Shown in pieces: positions 55,497-64,000 of a DNA stretch of 64,000 nt. The notes beneath the pieces are model-generated. The model was not told the DNA's origin. It did not search any database and saw only the letters and a list, made by a program, of their open reading frames with translations. How positions within the stretch are numbered: position 1 is the stretch's first letter; every line of letters begins with the position of its first letter. The DNA comes from Kosakonia arachidis (GTDB taxonomy: Bacteria > Pseudomonadota > Gammaproteobacteria > Enterobacterales > Enterobacteriaceae), in contig NZ_FPAU01000003.1 of the NCBI RefSeq assembly GCF_900116535.1, positions 312,403 through 376,402 of the forward strand, written 5' to 3'. The position numbers were made by a program, and so were the translations under genes.

Positions 55497-56588
55497 ATGA
55501 CGAACGAATTACTGTTTCAACCTTATGATCTCGGGCCAATAACGCTTGCCAACCATATCGTGATGGCACCCTTAACACGTAACCGGGCCGGAGCGGGTCT
55601 GGTACCCAGCGATCTGGCGGCGACCTACTACACCCAGCGAGCTACTGCTGGGTTGCTGATTACTGAAGCTACGCAGATCTCCGCCCAGGCGCAGGGCTAT
55701 CAGGATACGCCGGGTATCTATACACAGGCTCAAATCGATGGTTGGCGCAAAGTGACTGATGCGGTGCATGCCAACGGTGGGCGCATTTTTGTGCAGTTAT
55801 GGCACGTAGGACGAATTTCGCATGTCGATTTACAGCCTGGTGGCGCGGCGCCGGTCGCCCCGTCCGCCATCCGTGCCGAGACTAAGACCTTTGTGAACAA
55901 CGGTTTTTCTGATGTCTCTGAACCACGTGCGATCGAGCTGCAGGAAATACCGGGGATTATTGACGATTTCAGAAAGGCATCGGCCAATGCCATTACCGCC
56001 GGGTTTGACGGCGTTGAAATCCACGGTGCGAATGGTTATCTGCTGGAACAATTCCTGAAAGATGGCGCAAACCAGCGTACTGATGAATACGGCGGCTCTG
56101 TTGAAAATCGTGCGCGCCTGCTGCTGGAAGTCACGGCGGCCATAAAGGATGAGATCGGCGCAGAACGCACTGGCGTACGCATTTCACCGGTTTCACCTGC
56201 TAATGCGATTTCGTGCAGTGATCCGCAGCCACAATATGACTACCTCGCTGAACAACTCGATGCATTAGGTATTGTGTACCTCCACGTGGTTGAAGGTGCT
56301 ACGGGCGGCCCGCGTGATGTATCACCGTTCGATTATGACGCCCTGCGGCGACGCTTTAAAAACACCTGGATCGGCAACAATGGCTATGACCTGGCGCTGG
56401 CGTCCACGCAACTTGCGCAGGGCAAAGCCGAGCTGTTCGCGTTTGGTCGCCCGTTCATCTCCAATCCGGATCTGGTCGAAAGGCTGAAGACGGGCGCGCC
56501 TCTGGCCCCACTCAATCCTGAAACACTTTATGGCGGTGGCGCCGCGGGATATACCGATTACCCGTCGCTGACTGAGACCAGCAAGTAA
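55497..56588 (+). CDS. Old yellow enzyme family alkene reductase (NemA-like)
   Basis: 363-residue FMN-dependent NADPH oxidoreductase that reduces electron-poor alkenes such as enones and maleimides. Seen: MAPLTRNRAGAG (FMN), FVQLWHVGRISH, VEIHGANGYLLEQF (catalytic His/Asn pair), FGRPFISNPDL. Start at ATG 55497; longer frame lacks family similarity. First gene of the operon controlled by the TetR protein. Confidence 0.93.
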   Translation: MTNELLFQPYDLGPITLANHIVMAPLTRNRAGAGLVPSDLAATYYTQRATAGLLITEATQISAQAQGYQDTPGIYTQAQIDGWRKVTDAVHANGGRIFVQLWHVGRISHVDLQPGGAAPVAPSAIRAETKTFVNNGFSDVSEPRAIELQEIPGIIDDFRKASANAITAGFDGVEIHGANGYLLEQFLKDGANQRTDEYGGSVENRARLLLEVTAAIKDEIGAERTGVRISPVSPANAISCSDPQPQYDYLAEQLDALGIVYLHVVEGATGGPRDVSPFDYDALRRRFKNTWIGNNGYDLALASTQLAQGKAELFAFGRPFISNPDLVERLKTGAPLAPLNPETLYGGGAAGYTDYPSLTETSK

Positions 56589-56648
56589 AGCCCTACATAC
56601 ATCGCACATTGCGGATTTTGTTTACACATTAATAGAGAAGAGCCACTT

Positions 56649-57431
56649 ATGACTAAAGCTTCAGTTCTCATCACAGGCGCATCCACGGGTATTGGTGCTG
56701 TTTACGCTGAACGGTTTGCCCGCCGGGGCCACGACCTTGTTCTTGTTGCACGTGACAAAGCGAAGTTAGAAATACTGGCTGCGCGTCTGCGACAGGAAAA
56801 TGGCATTTCTGTCGATGTTTTGCCTGCCGACCTCACGCAAACGAGCGATTTAGCCCGGGTCGAAGCTCGCCTGCGTGAAGACACGCAGATTGGCATTCTT
56901 ATCAATAATGCGGGTATCGCGCAGTCCGGCAGTTTTACAGAGCAGACGCCTGAATCGATAGAAAGCCTTATAGCGCTTAACGTCACCGCCCTGACGAGGC
57001 TTGCCAGTGCCGTGGCGCCACGGTTTGTGCAGGCGGGTGAAGGCTCAATCGTTAATATCAGTTCCGTCGTAGGCCTGGCCCCGGAATTTGCCATGACGGT
57101 TTACGGCGCAACCAAAGCCTTTGTGCTTTTCCTGTCTCAGGGAATGAATGTAGAGCTGTCGTCTAAGGGCATTTATATCCAGGCGGTGCTCCCTGCCGGC
57201 ACTTACACGGAAATCTGGGATCGTGCGGGTATCGATATCAGTAACTCGGCAAAATTCATGGAAGTGGGCGAGTTGGTGGATGCCGCACTGGTTGGCTTTG
57301 ATCGCCGTGAGCTCGTCACCATCCCGCCGTTACATAATGCTGCACGCTGGAACACCCTCGATGCTTCGCGTCAGGCTCTGCTCTCAGACATCAAACAAGA
57401 TGAAGCTGCCGAACGATATAAAGCACTTTAG
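56649..57431 (+). CDS. SDR family oxidoreductase
   Basis: 260-residue classical SDR: TGASTGIGAVYAERFARRGH (about 9-28), INNAG, SSVVGL, YGATK catalytic pair. The long C-terminal end (KQDEAAERYKAL) matches a subgroup of bacterial SDRs seen with stress operons. Follows the OYE gene by 60 bases. Substrate unknown. Confidence 0.9.
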   Translation: MTKASVLITGASTGIGAVYAERFARRGHDLVLVARDKAKLEILAARLRQENGISVDVLPADLTQTSDLARVEARLREDTQIGILINNAGIAQSGSFTEQTPESIESLIALNVTALTRLASAVAPRFVQAGEGSIVNISSVVGLAPEFAMTVYGATKAFVLFLSQGMNVELSSKGIYIQAVLPAGTYTEIWDRAGIDISNSAKFMEVGELVDAALVGFDRRELVTIPPLHNAARWNTLDASRQALLSDIKQDEAAERYKAL

Positions 57432-57563
57432 TCAATGAGGCGCACTCTGCAGAACGGTCTTTTAGCTGTTCTGCAGAGAAGTAAACCCGACATAAATCCC
57501 TTACAGCGTTTCCTCTCAGCAGCGATGAGAAACCTCAAACAAATCATCAAGGCCTTATTCAGC

Positions 57564-58382
57564 ATGACAAAAAAACGTGTAGCACTGGTTACCGGTGCGT
57601 CCTCAGGTATCGGCGAAGCGTCGGCTATTAAACTTTTAGCGGCGGGGTATACGGTTTATGGCACAAGCCGGCGTGGCTCCCAGGCGGGAAAGCATCCGTT
57701 TCCGTTACTGACGCTTGATGTGACAGACGACGCTTCTGTCGGGGCCGCCATTGAGGAGTTGTTGCGTCTGGAGGGGCGGATAGATCTGCTGGTGAACAAT
57801 GCAGGCTTTGGGATCGCTCCGGCGGCTGCGGAAGAAAGTTCTGTCGAACAGGCCAGGCATATGTTCGACACCAACTTTTTGGGTATCGTCAGGTTGACCC
57901 GGGCTGTGATCCCGCATATGCGCCGCCAGGGCAGTGGGCGCATTATTAACATCGGCTCAATACTTGGGGTCGTTCCGTTTCCGTATGTGGCACTTTATGC
58001 TGCCAGCAAGTATGCAGTCGAGGGGTATACGGGGGCACTGGATCATGAATTGCGCACGCAGGGTATCCGGGTTTCTGTCATCGAACCTGCTTACATGAAA
58101 ACACAGTTTGAAGCCAATAATATAGAGCCGGATGCCCGGCTTGAAGAGTATGACCAGATCCGGGCTAAGCTGGCGAAAGTGCTTAGCAAGGCAATGGCCG
58201 AAGCGGAAAGCCCGGAGGTCGTGGGTGACGTAGTGGTTAAAGCGGCTCAGACTTTACATCCGAAGGTGCGCTACACGGCGGGAACGCTGGCCGGTAAATT
58301 GAATTTTATTCTCAGATTCGCGCCTGCAGCATTCCTGGATAAGGTGGTGCGCAAAAGTCTTCAACTGGATGCGAAAGAATAA
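57564..58382 (+). CDS. SDR family oxidoreductase
   Basis: 272 residues from MTKKRVALV; TGASSGIGEAS, VNNAGFG, IGSILGV, YAASK. C-terminal hydrophobic stretch (FILRFAPAAFLDKVV) suggests membrane contact, like some retinol-dehydrogenase-type SDRs. The frame opens at 57435 without a ribosome site. Same operon, substrate unknown. Confidence 0.9.
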   Translation: MTKKRVALVTGASSGIGEASAIKLLAAGYTVYGTSRRGSQAGKHPFPLLTLDVTDDASVGAAIEELLRLEGRIDLLVNNAGFGIAPAAAEESSVEQARHMFDTNFLGIVRLTRAVIPHMRRQGSGRIINIGSILGVVPFPYVALYAASKYAVEGYTGALDHELRTQGIRVSVIEPAYMKTQFEANNIEPDARLEEYDQIRAKLAKVLSKAMAEAESPEVVGDVVVKAAQTLHPKVRYTAGTLAGKLNFILRFAPAAFLDKVVRKSLQLDAKE

Positions 58383-58385
58383 AAA

Positions 58386-58796
58386 ATGAAATTTTCTCAG
58401 TTGGCTATTCTGACCTCTGTGTTGTTTTTCATCCTGGCCTTGATATGGATGTTTTTCCCGGAACAGCTTTTAACCCAGTGGGGAATTGAGCCGACGGCGG
58501 GTACCCGCGTGATTTGTCGTCGCTCGGCCGCATTTTTTATGGGAGTGGGGGTCATGTGTTTACTGGCCAGAAATGCCCAACTTTCCCCGGCCCGTTATGC
58601 TCTGGCCGCCGGTATCAGCACCATATCGATTATTTCAGCCGTGCTGGGCCTCGCTGAATGGTGCGAAGCGCATGTTAGCGGGCAGATCCTTTTTGCCGTG
58701 TTTATCGAGCTGTTCCTGGGGATAGCCTTTTTACTCAGCAACAGGGCGGTTAAGAAAAATTTCACTGGCAAACACCACAGGGTAAACAATAAATGA
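58386..58796 (+). CDS. Four-helix hypothetical membrane protein
   Basis: 136 residues with four membrane helices (LAILTSVLFFILALIWMFF; AAFFMGVGVMCLLA; YALAAGISTISIISAVLGL; GQILFAVFIELFLGIAFLL) and RRSA between the first two. No family certain. Three bases after the SDR and overlapping the next gene by four bases, so clearly an operon member. Confidence 0.75.
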   Translation: MKFSQLAILTSVLFFILALIWMFFPEQLLTQWGIEPTAGTRVICRRSAAFFMGVGVMCLLARNAQLSPARYALAAGISTISIISAVLGLAEWCEAHVSGQILFAVFIELFLGIAFLLSNRAVKKNFTGKHHRVNNK

Positions 58797-59812
58797 AGAC
58801 CAGAACGATGAAAGCCTTTACGTTTAAACGTTATGGTAAATCCCCTGAGCTGGGATTCGATGACGTGGATTATCCTTCTCCCGGTGCTGATGAAATCCTG
58901 GTGAAGGTCTACGCGGTTGGCCTTAACCCGATTGACAACATGATCCCAACCGGCATGTTTAAGCCGGTATTGCATTTTAAGCTCCCTGCGACGCTGGGCA
59001 GTGATTTGGCCGGGGTCGTTGTTGCCGTGGGGGCTCGTGTGACCCGTTTTATCCCGGGTGACGAAATTTTTGCCAGTATTTTCGATACGGGAATTGGCTC
59101 CCTTGCCGAATTTGCACGGGTCCCTGAGAGCGCTGCGGCCCTGAAACCCGCAAATCTGAGTTTCGTAGAGGCGGCTTCGTTACCGATGGTGAGCCTCACA
59201 TCCTGGCAGGCGCTGACAGAACGTGCTGGGCTCAGGCCTGGTCAGAACGTTTTTATACCCGCAGGCTCCGGGGGGATTGGCAGTTTTGCCATCCAGTTGG
59301 CGAAGCACCTGGGCGCAAGCGTGGGAACGACAACGAGTACAGAGAATGTCGACTGGGTAAGCCGTCTTGGGGCCGATGAGGTGATTGATTATAAAAAGCA
59401 GGAATTCGAAAACGAACTCAGTGGCTACGATATCGTTCTGGGCACCCTCAGGGGAGATGTGATTGAAAAATCCACCCACATTCTTAAGCCTGGCGGAAAG
59501 ATTATTTCTCTCATCGGGCCGTTAGATGCCGCGTTCGCACGGGTCCGGGGATTGAACTTCTTACTGCGTTTTGTGCTCGGGCTGATGAGCCGCAAGATTA
59601 TACGTCTTACGAAAAAACAGGGCCTGGCCTATTCATTTCTCTTCGTTCGACCTGATGGCGCTCAATTAACTCAAATAAGCAAGCTCATAGAAGCGGAACA
59701 CATCATCCCTGTGATAGATAAGGTTTTTCCCTTTGCAGTGACAAAGGATGCTCTTGACTATCTTGCCGGGGGACATGCGAAGGGCAAAGTTGTCGTTAAG
59801 ATGCAAAAGTAA
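58793..59812 (+). CDS. NADP-dependent quinone-oxidoreductase-like protein (MDR family)
   Basis: 339-residue zinc-free medium-chain reductase: N-terminal GroES-like part (LGSDLAGVVVAVGARVTRFI, GDEIFA) and Rossmann part with GSGGIGSFAIQLAKHLGA (about 160-177). No zinc Cys cluster. Reduces quinones or enones with NADPH. Start may be the second Met (MKAFTF). Closes the OYE-SDR-SDR-membrane protein-MDR operon. Confidence 0.9.
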   Translation: MKTRTMKAFTFKRYGKSPELGFDDVDYPSPGADEILVKVYAVGLNPIDNMIPTGMFKPVLHFKLPATLGSDLAGVVVAVGARVTRFIPGDEIFASIFDTGIGSLAEFARVPESAAALKPANLSFVEAASLPMVSLTSWQALTERAGLRPGQNVFIPAGSGGIGSFAIQLAKHLGASVGTTTSTENVDWVSRLGADEVIDYKKQEFENELSGYDIVLGTLRGDVIEKSTHILKPGGKIISLIGPLDAAFARVRGLNFLLRFVLGLMSRKIIRLTKKQGLAYSFLFVRPDGAQLTQISKLIEAEHIIPVIDKVFPFAVTKDALDYLAGGHAKGKVVVKMQK

Positions 59813-60001
59813 CAACAACTGCAATTTGCATCTGCCTACGAGAAGAGACAATCGCTAAAGTCTGTTGCCTCACGAACTAAATCCGCTGCCTCATGAAAGA
59901 GGTGCGGCATGTCCGCTGTTTGTTCACAGCGGACCTTTAGCTCAGGTAGCTTGTCCGCTTAGTGCCAGGAGCGGGTATTAAGGGAACAAGCGCATCAGCA
60001 A

Positions 60002-60406
60002 TTAAAGACATGCCTCGGAAACTGCATAGCTATCCTCAAACATGCGAAAGCGTGTAATAAGACCATTTTCGATAAACATGTCGAGTACAAATTCGGTTTC
60101 AATCATCTTCTGTGTTTTTTTTACGCGTGATGCTAACTCACCGATAGCGACCAGATGCTTATCTTTGATAAGTATATCTTTGAGTTCAAAATGTTCTGAC
60201 ACAAGGTGCGTCCGGATTTGCGCATAGAATTCTGCGACACCTTTTCTGCCGTGTTTACGACCAACCCAGGGAACTACCTGAGTATTTCCAGCAACCAGCC
60301 AGTCTACGTTTTCACTCACCAGTGCAGCTATCTCATTTACATCTTCAGCTGTGGCTATACGATGAAAAAAATCTTCCGCTACTGCCTGGGGTGTTTGGGT
60401 TGTCAT
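60002..60406 (-). CDS. SnoaL-like/NTF2-family protein
   Basis: 134-residue alpha+beta cone-fold protein (AVAEDFFHRIATAEDVNEIA, VPWVGRKHGRKGVAEFYAQI, FVLDMFIENGLITRFRMFED). The pattern fits the SnoaL-like polyketide-cyclase/ester-dehydratase group; activity unknown. Convergent with the MDR gene, 190 bases away. Separate short transcript. Confidence 0.8.
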   Translation of the reverse strand: MTTQTPQAVAEDFFHRIATAEDVNEIAALVSENVDWLVAGNTQVVPWVGRKHGRKGVAEFYAQIRTHLVSEHFELKDILIKDKHLVAIGELASRVKKTQKMIETEFVLDMFIENGLITRFRMFEDSYAVSEACL

Positions 60407-60629
60407 AGCGTGTTAATCCTGGTAAGAGTTATTGAGGATTATCAGATTAATAGATTGGCTTAAATATCGCCTTATCATGCGGTGCTGTTTGATAAAGGTA
60501 TTGAGAGCCGTTGGTACGTTATTCGGACTACCTCTGACGCAGAAATGCCTTCAGTGCACTCCTCGCTCAAAGCTGCCCGTCAACGTGAGCTGGCTCCCCT
60601 ATCACAACTCAGATGTATAAAAAATCACC

Positions 60630-60965
60630 TTAACGTACAATAATTTTCGATATCCAAACTGACCCTATATGCTGTGAAGAGATGTAGTCAGTCGTATCTG
60701 TGGGCCATAGCTTTGAGCTCGCGACGGAACACATGGTTGTCACTGTTCTGCGTCGCATAGGCGAAGTAAACCCTGTGTTGAGACCCCCTTTTTTAAGGGT
60801 TGTTACCTGCGCATCAAGCATGGCCATCATGGGTGTTATACCTCCGCCACCGAAACGCATGACGATCGGCTGCGTGCCGTCATCCAGAACGAAATTGCCC
60901 GCGGGCGGCCCTACCTTGATGATATCTCCCTTTTCACAATGGTCGTGGAACAGCCGGGGCATCAA
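60630..60965 (-). pseudogene. Ferredoxin reductase-like remnant
   Basis: MPRLFHDHCEKGDIIKVGPP and AGNFVLDDGTQPIVMRFGGG resemble the FAD/NAD-binding part of ferredoxin-reductase-type oxidoreductases. The GGGxGITPM nucleotide motif is present only as GGGGITPMMAM, and the frame then loses similarity. It directly follows the PPOX-like gene on the same strand. In relatives the two domains are fused, so this is probably the broken C-terminal half. Confidence 0.55.
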
Positions 60966-61885
60966 CTCGCAATCTTCTCGCTTGTCGTCCCGATAACCGG
61001 CAGCGCGGCACTGGCATGCCAGATCTCTTCTGGCACCACGTCTACGATACGCTCGGCACCTTCGAACGACTTAATGCGTTCGGGGTTCCAGTCGATGGAA
61101 CCGTGCCCCGTAAGCACTATTGCCTCACCCGTTTCGAAATCCGGAACGAACAGGCCGACCCGGCCGTCGCTCTCAATGTTGCCTAGTGTATTGAAAAAGC
61201 GATTGCCGGAAAAATCGGGAAAGGAGAGCGTGCCGTCTCCGTTGATACTGAGAAATCCCGGACGCCCCCCTCGGTGTGATGCATCGACTCCGGCGCTTCC
61301 ACCATCCAGTGGTCCAGCCGCGCGGGAGGCGATAAAAAACGTGTCAGCGGCCTCAATAATCCGACGAACTTCCGGATCAGTTATGTTGCCGCGCCGGCGG
61401 CTCACAGCTGACGGCTCGTCCTGGCCAGGGGGCAGATGTCGGGTCCGAATGTATTGCGGACAGTTTCCGAAGCACTGGTCGACCAGGATGGTCATTTCAC
61501 CAGTCGAGGCGTGTTGTATCCGGCCATTCAGTCGATTGCGGCGTCTGCTGGCCAGATCAATCCCAAGCATGCCAACACTGGCGCCGGGTGACCGATCCAG
61601 GCCGAGTTCATACGAAAGAACCGGGTCTCGATGAATTTCGAGTGTATCCGGGGTGGGGGAAACCAGGAAACCTCGTGGCCCGAGAGCCGGAACACACCAT
61701 GGCCGGCCAGTTGAATCGAGCAGCCCCAGAAACAGCATCTGAAGACTCTCAAAGAAGTCACGATGTTGCTGAGGCATCTTTGAGCGCACAAAGCCTTCTG
61801 ACTGCTTAAGCCACTCAACTGAAACTTCGGCACGCGCCTGCACTGCACGTTCACCGTCATGGAAGACACTGCGTGCCTGTTGCAT
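60962..61885 (-). CDS. Pyridoxamine 5'-phosphate oxidase-like flavoprotein
   Basis: 307 residues. C-terminal part (FFIASRAAGPLDGGSAGVDA; HRGGRPGFLSINGDGTLSFP; GRVGLFVPDFETGEAIVLTG) is the split-barrel FMN domain of PPOX-like oxidoreductases, and the N-terminus is a family extension (FGNCPQYIRTRHL). Likely the N-terminal half of a longer PPOX-ferredoxin reductase fusion that has lost its C-terminal part. It may still fold on its own. Confidence 0.7.
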   Translation of the reverse strand: MQQARSVFHDGERAVQARAEVSVEWLKQSEGFVRSKMPQQHRDFFESLQMLFLGLLDSTGRPWCVPALGPRGFLVSPTPDTLEIHRDPVLSYELGLDRSPGASVGMLGIDLASRRRNRLNGRIQHASTGEMTILVDQCFGNCPQYIRTRHLPPGQDEPSAVSRRRGNITDPEVRRIIEAADTFFIASRAAGPLDGGSAGVDASHRGGRPGFLSINGDGTLSFPDFSGNRFFNTLGNIESDGRVGLFVPDFETGEAIVLTGHGSIDWNPERIKSFEGAERIVDVVPEEIWHASAALPVIGTTSEKIAS

Positions 61886-62054
61886 GGGGCCCCTCCCGGG
61901 ATTATTTACCGTTGCTGGAAGACCAGAACCCGCTACGATGAAGCGAAATATTTGCTGGCACCTGAAGCGCGAAAGTCGCCTTTACCTAAGGCATAAAAAG
62001 CCTGTTTAATATTTCATGGCGTGAAACGGACAATTTCATATCCCATAACTGAAT

Positions 62055-62147
62055 TTAATTCCGGCAAATGAGTAGCTCACCTCTGCGGCTGAGCAATATA
62101 ACTAACAGTGCGGCGACCACCAGGGCAATCGCCGCCAGGAACTTCAC
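62055..62147 (-). pseudogene. C-terminal remnant of a transporter gene
   Basis: A short minus-strand frame reads VKFLAAIALVVAALLVILLS then RR, a last membrane helix with a basic end as in MFS transporters, and stops. Nothing upstream continues it in frame. Rest of 61886-62196 shows no gene. Confidence 0.3.
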
Positions 62148-62196
62148 TCTGATAAAGCATCACGGCAATGCCCCGGCACAGGACGCCAGAAATCAC

Positions 62197-62589
62197 TCAA
62201 CCAGGGTAATAAAATTCAATTCGTATACCACTTGGCTCATAGCACATCATGTGCATGGACGGCCCTTCGCGAATCAAAGTAGGTTCGAACTCAATTTCGA
62301 CCTGATGTGCCTTCAACACCTCAAGAATCTCATACAGGCCGTCTTTGGTTTCTACCCGCAAAGCCAGGTGATGGAGTCCGACATTGTTTTTGCGATTGAA
62401 CTGAACAGGCTCCTCTGTTTGCGTTTTCCAGAGTGTGAGTGTTAGTGCTTCGTCTTTCACAAAGATGGCCGGATAGTCTTCGCGTCGTTTGACTTCCTGC
62501 CAGCCCAGTAAATCAGTGAAGAACGCCGCGCTCTCTTCAAGATTTGATACGGCTAAGCCAATATGTTGTACACCATGAGTCACTGCCAT
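62197..62589 (-). CDS. VOC family (glyoxalase/bleomycin resistance-like) protein
   Basis: 130 residues with two beta-alpha-beta-beta-beta repeats: GVQHIGLAVSNLEESAAFFTD (metal His) and GLHHLALRVETKDGLYEILE, ending IRIEFYYPG with a metal Glu. Glyoxalase, dioxygenase or drug-binding roles exist in the family. Same strand as the hydrolase at 62792. Confidence 0.88.
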   Translation of the reverse strand: MAVTHGVQHIGLAVSNLEESAAFFTDLLGWQEVKRREDYPAIFVKDEALTLTLWKTQTEEPVQFNRKNNVGLHHLALRVETKDGLYEILEVLKAHQVEIEFEPTLIREGPSMHMMCYEPSGIRIEFYYPG

Positions 62590-62791
62590 CGTTCCTGTCC
62601 TCTTTCTGAAAGGCTTTGTTCAGGGATGATTGCCCTTCGACAAGCATGCCCGCGGTATGTGAAATCTGCTTTTACGTCCGGACAGCCACGCCCTGTGTAA
62701 AAAACATAATGTTTTCCGGTTTTTGTTTTAAGCGTTCCCATTCACCATTACTGCCCGCGCGGCCTCAGAGCCGCTAAGCTTCAGAAGGGAG

Positions 62792-63715
62792 TCACTCCGC
62801 CTGACGGACATGGCGGTCAAGAAACTCCCGAACGTCATCACCTATCTCTTTCGCATGCGTTTCAAGCGCGAAGTGACCGGTGTCATAGAAGTGTATCTCG
62901 GCTTCCGGGATATCGCGTTTCCAGGCTTCGGCACCTGTGGCCATGAAAAACGGATCGTGTTTTCCCCAGACCGCCAGCAAAGGTGGTTGATATTCCCTGA
63001 AATACTGCTGAAACAGAGGGTACATCTTCACGTTCGAGGCATAATCCAGCAGCAGGTCCAGCTGGATCTCCGCATTGCCCGGACGTAATACCTGCATGCC
63101 TTCAAGCGAATAGCCATCAGGAGAAACCAGACTCGGATCGGCTACACCTTCCAGGTACTGCCACTTGATTGATGCCGGCGTCGGAAAATCACTCAGCGCA
63201 CTGCGGTTCTCGGGGGTAGGGTCGCGCCAATACTTCTGGATAGGTGCCCAGGCCTCTCCCAGTCCCTCTTCGTAAGCATTGCCGTTCTGGGAAATGATGG
63301 CGGTAATCCGCTGAGGATGCGTCAGCGCAAGACGCCATCCGACGGGTGCACCGTAGTCGTGAACCATCATGGCATAGGCGTCGAGGCCGAGCGCTTCAGT
63401 GAACTGGTCAATGGTCTCAGCCAGTTGGTCAAAGGTATACGCGTAGTCACCCCGATCTGGCGCCTCGGTAAAACCAAAGGCCGGCAAGTCTGGCGCTACC
63501 AGATGATAACGATCTGCCAGCAGGGCAATAAGGTCACGGAACATAAATGATGAACCCGCGAAACCGTGCAGCATTAGCAGGACAGGCGATGCCGGATCGC
63601 CGGCTTCACGGTAAAAAACGTTAACGCTGCCCACCTGTTGATAGCGGTAATGAATCTGCGCGGCCGCCGTGGCAGGCGCTTTATCTGCAGGTGATGATGC
63701 GAAATGAGAAGACAT
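62792..63715 (-). CDS. Alpha/beta hydrolase, haloalkane dehalogenase/epoxide hydrolase-like
   Basis: 307 residues from MSSHFASS. HGFAGSSFMF (oxyanion), VHDYGAPVG with an Asp nucleophile typical of dehalogenases and epoxide hydrolases, GKHDPFF, and TGHFALE with the catalytic His. The Asp nucleophile rules out a simple serine esterase. Divergent from the gene at 63811 across an inverted repeat. Confidence 0.88.
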   Translation of the reverse strand: MSSHFASSPADKAPATAAAQIHYRYQQVGSVNVFYREAGDPASPVLLMLHGFAGSSFMFRDLIALLADRYHLVAPDLPAFGFTEAPDRGDYAYTFDQLAETIDQFTEALGLDAYAMMVHDYGAPVGWRLALTHPQRITAIISQNGNAYEEGLGEAWAPIQKYWRDPTPENRSALSDFPTPASIKWQYLEGVADPSLVSPDGYSLEGMQVLRPGNAEIQLDLLLDYASNVKMYPLFQQYFREYQPPLLAVWGKHDPFFMATGAEAWKRDIPEAEIHFYDTGHFALETHAKEIGDDVREFLDRHVRQAE

Positions 63716-63754
63716 AACAGTGAACCTCATGTAACCATTAAAGTGCTTTATTGA

Positions 63755-63779
63755 AGGTTACATATAATTCTGGTAACCT
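63755..63779. promoter_or_regulatory. Inverted repeat in divergent promoter, candidate operator
   Basis: AGGTTAC (63755-63761) and GTAACCT (63773-63779), 11-base spacer; another AGGTTAC half-site at 63796-63802 and a GTAACC near 63731. Likely binding sites for the product of the gene starting at 63811. Confidence 0.55.
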
Positions 63780-63810
63780 GTCAAAATTATTTATTAGGTT
63801 ACGGGTGTGT

Positions 63811-64000
63811 ATGGAAATCAAAAAACTTTCTTCTCCGCCTCTCTTCCTCGCCGATAACCTCGCACTGGACTTCATCAATAGTGAGTACGGGACGGGTGAC
63901 AACAGACATGATTGCTTTGATGACGCCCGAAGCGTTATCGACTGGCTGGAAACGACGGGCCTTGTGCTGAAAGGAACTGTGGCTCCGCCTGAATTACTGG
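63811..64000 (+). CDS. ABATE/CGNR-type regulator, partial
   Basis: Runs off the window; 63 codons visible. LADNLALDFINSEYGTGDNR and VIDWLETTGLVLKG match the ABATE domain that precedes a CGNR zinc finger. Full proteins of this type are stress-response regulators of about 180-200 residues. Divergent from the hydrolase, with palindromic sites between. Confidence 0.75.
   Translation, partial: MEIKKLSSPPLFLADNLALDFINSEYGTGDNRHDCFDDARSVIDWLETTGLVLKGTVAPPELL

Overview
The window looks like chromosome from an enterobacterium, most likely Enterobacter or a close relative. Support comes from a MmuP/MmuM pair very close to the E. coli proteins, ERIC-type repeats, the YfjQ/YfjY/CbtA gene suite of E. coli-type islands, and pieces resembling the 3' end of the leuX tRNA gene used as an attachment site by P4-like elements. 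Species cannot be fixed by reading alone.

Layout. (1) 1-3.1 kb: hsdM and hsdS of a type I restriction-modification system; hsdR is expected off the left edge. (2) 3.2-15.1 kb: a P4/CP4-like island with AlpA, a Gp2-like replication/regulatory protein, a YfjR-like WYL regulator, small exported proteins, YfjQ (DUF932), a RadC-like JAB protein, DUF987, the CbeA/CbtA toxin-antitoxin pair, DUF4942, a ParD/ParE-type pair and an XRE regulator. (3) 15.1-31 kb: a mosaic of accessory cargo. It holds two leuX-like att remnants, a truncated integrase, HEPN-motif proteins, an orphan colicin D-like tRNase with its immunity protein, a truncated second hsdM, IS3 and IS256 remnants, P4 ash-like genes, a T6SS-immunity-like lipoprotein, and two cassettes bounded by the same pair of repeats (A and B). 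(4) 31-45 kb: more ordinary metabolic chromosome: a chemoreceptor, two SDRs with an AraC regulator, an amino-acid ABC transporter operon with a PLP amino-acid deaminase, RidA and IclR, then mmuP-mmuM. (5) 45-54 kb: an AT-richer island carrying a compact biosynthetic cluster. (6) 54-64 kb: a TetR-controlled old yellow enzyme/SDR/oxidoreductase operon followed by stress or detoxification genes and several decaying genes.

The most interesting system is at 46.7-53.8 kb. A free-standing NRPS adenylation domain has a residue code almost identical to that for L-threonine. It is followed by a stand-alone carrier protein and a SyrB2-like non-haem iron halogenase, in which alanine replaces the carboxylate iron ligand. 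Then come an AlaX-type tRNA-editing protein, an EamA exporter and a type II thioesterase in one tight operon. A LysE-type exporter, a 4'-phosphopantetheinyl transferase and an XRE-cupin regulator lie next to it. No condensation domain is present. The simplest reading is a pathway that loads threonine, chlorinates its methyl group on the carrier, hydrolyses the product to free 4-chlorothreonine, exports it, and removes it from mischarged tRNA. Product and roles are inferred from sequence, not shown.
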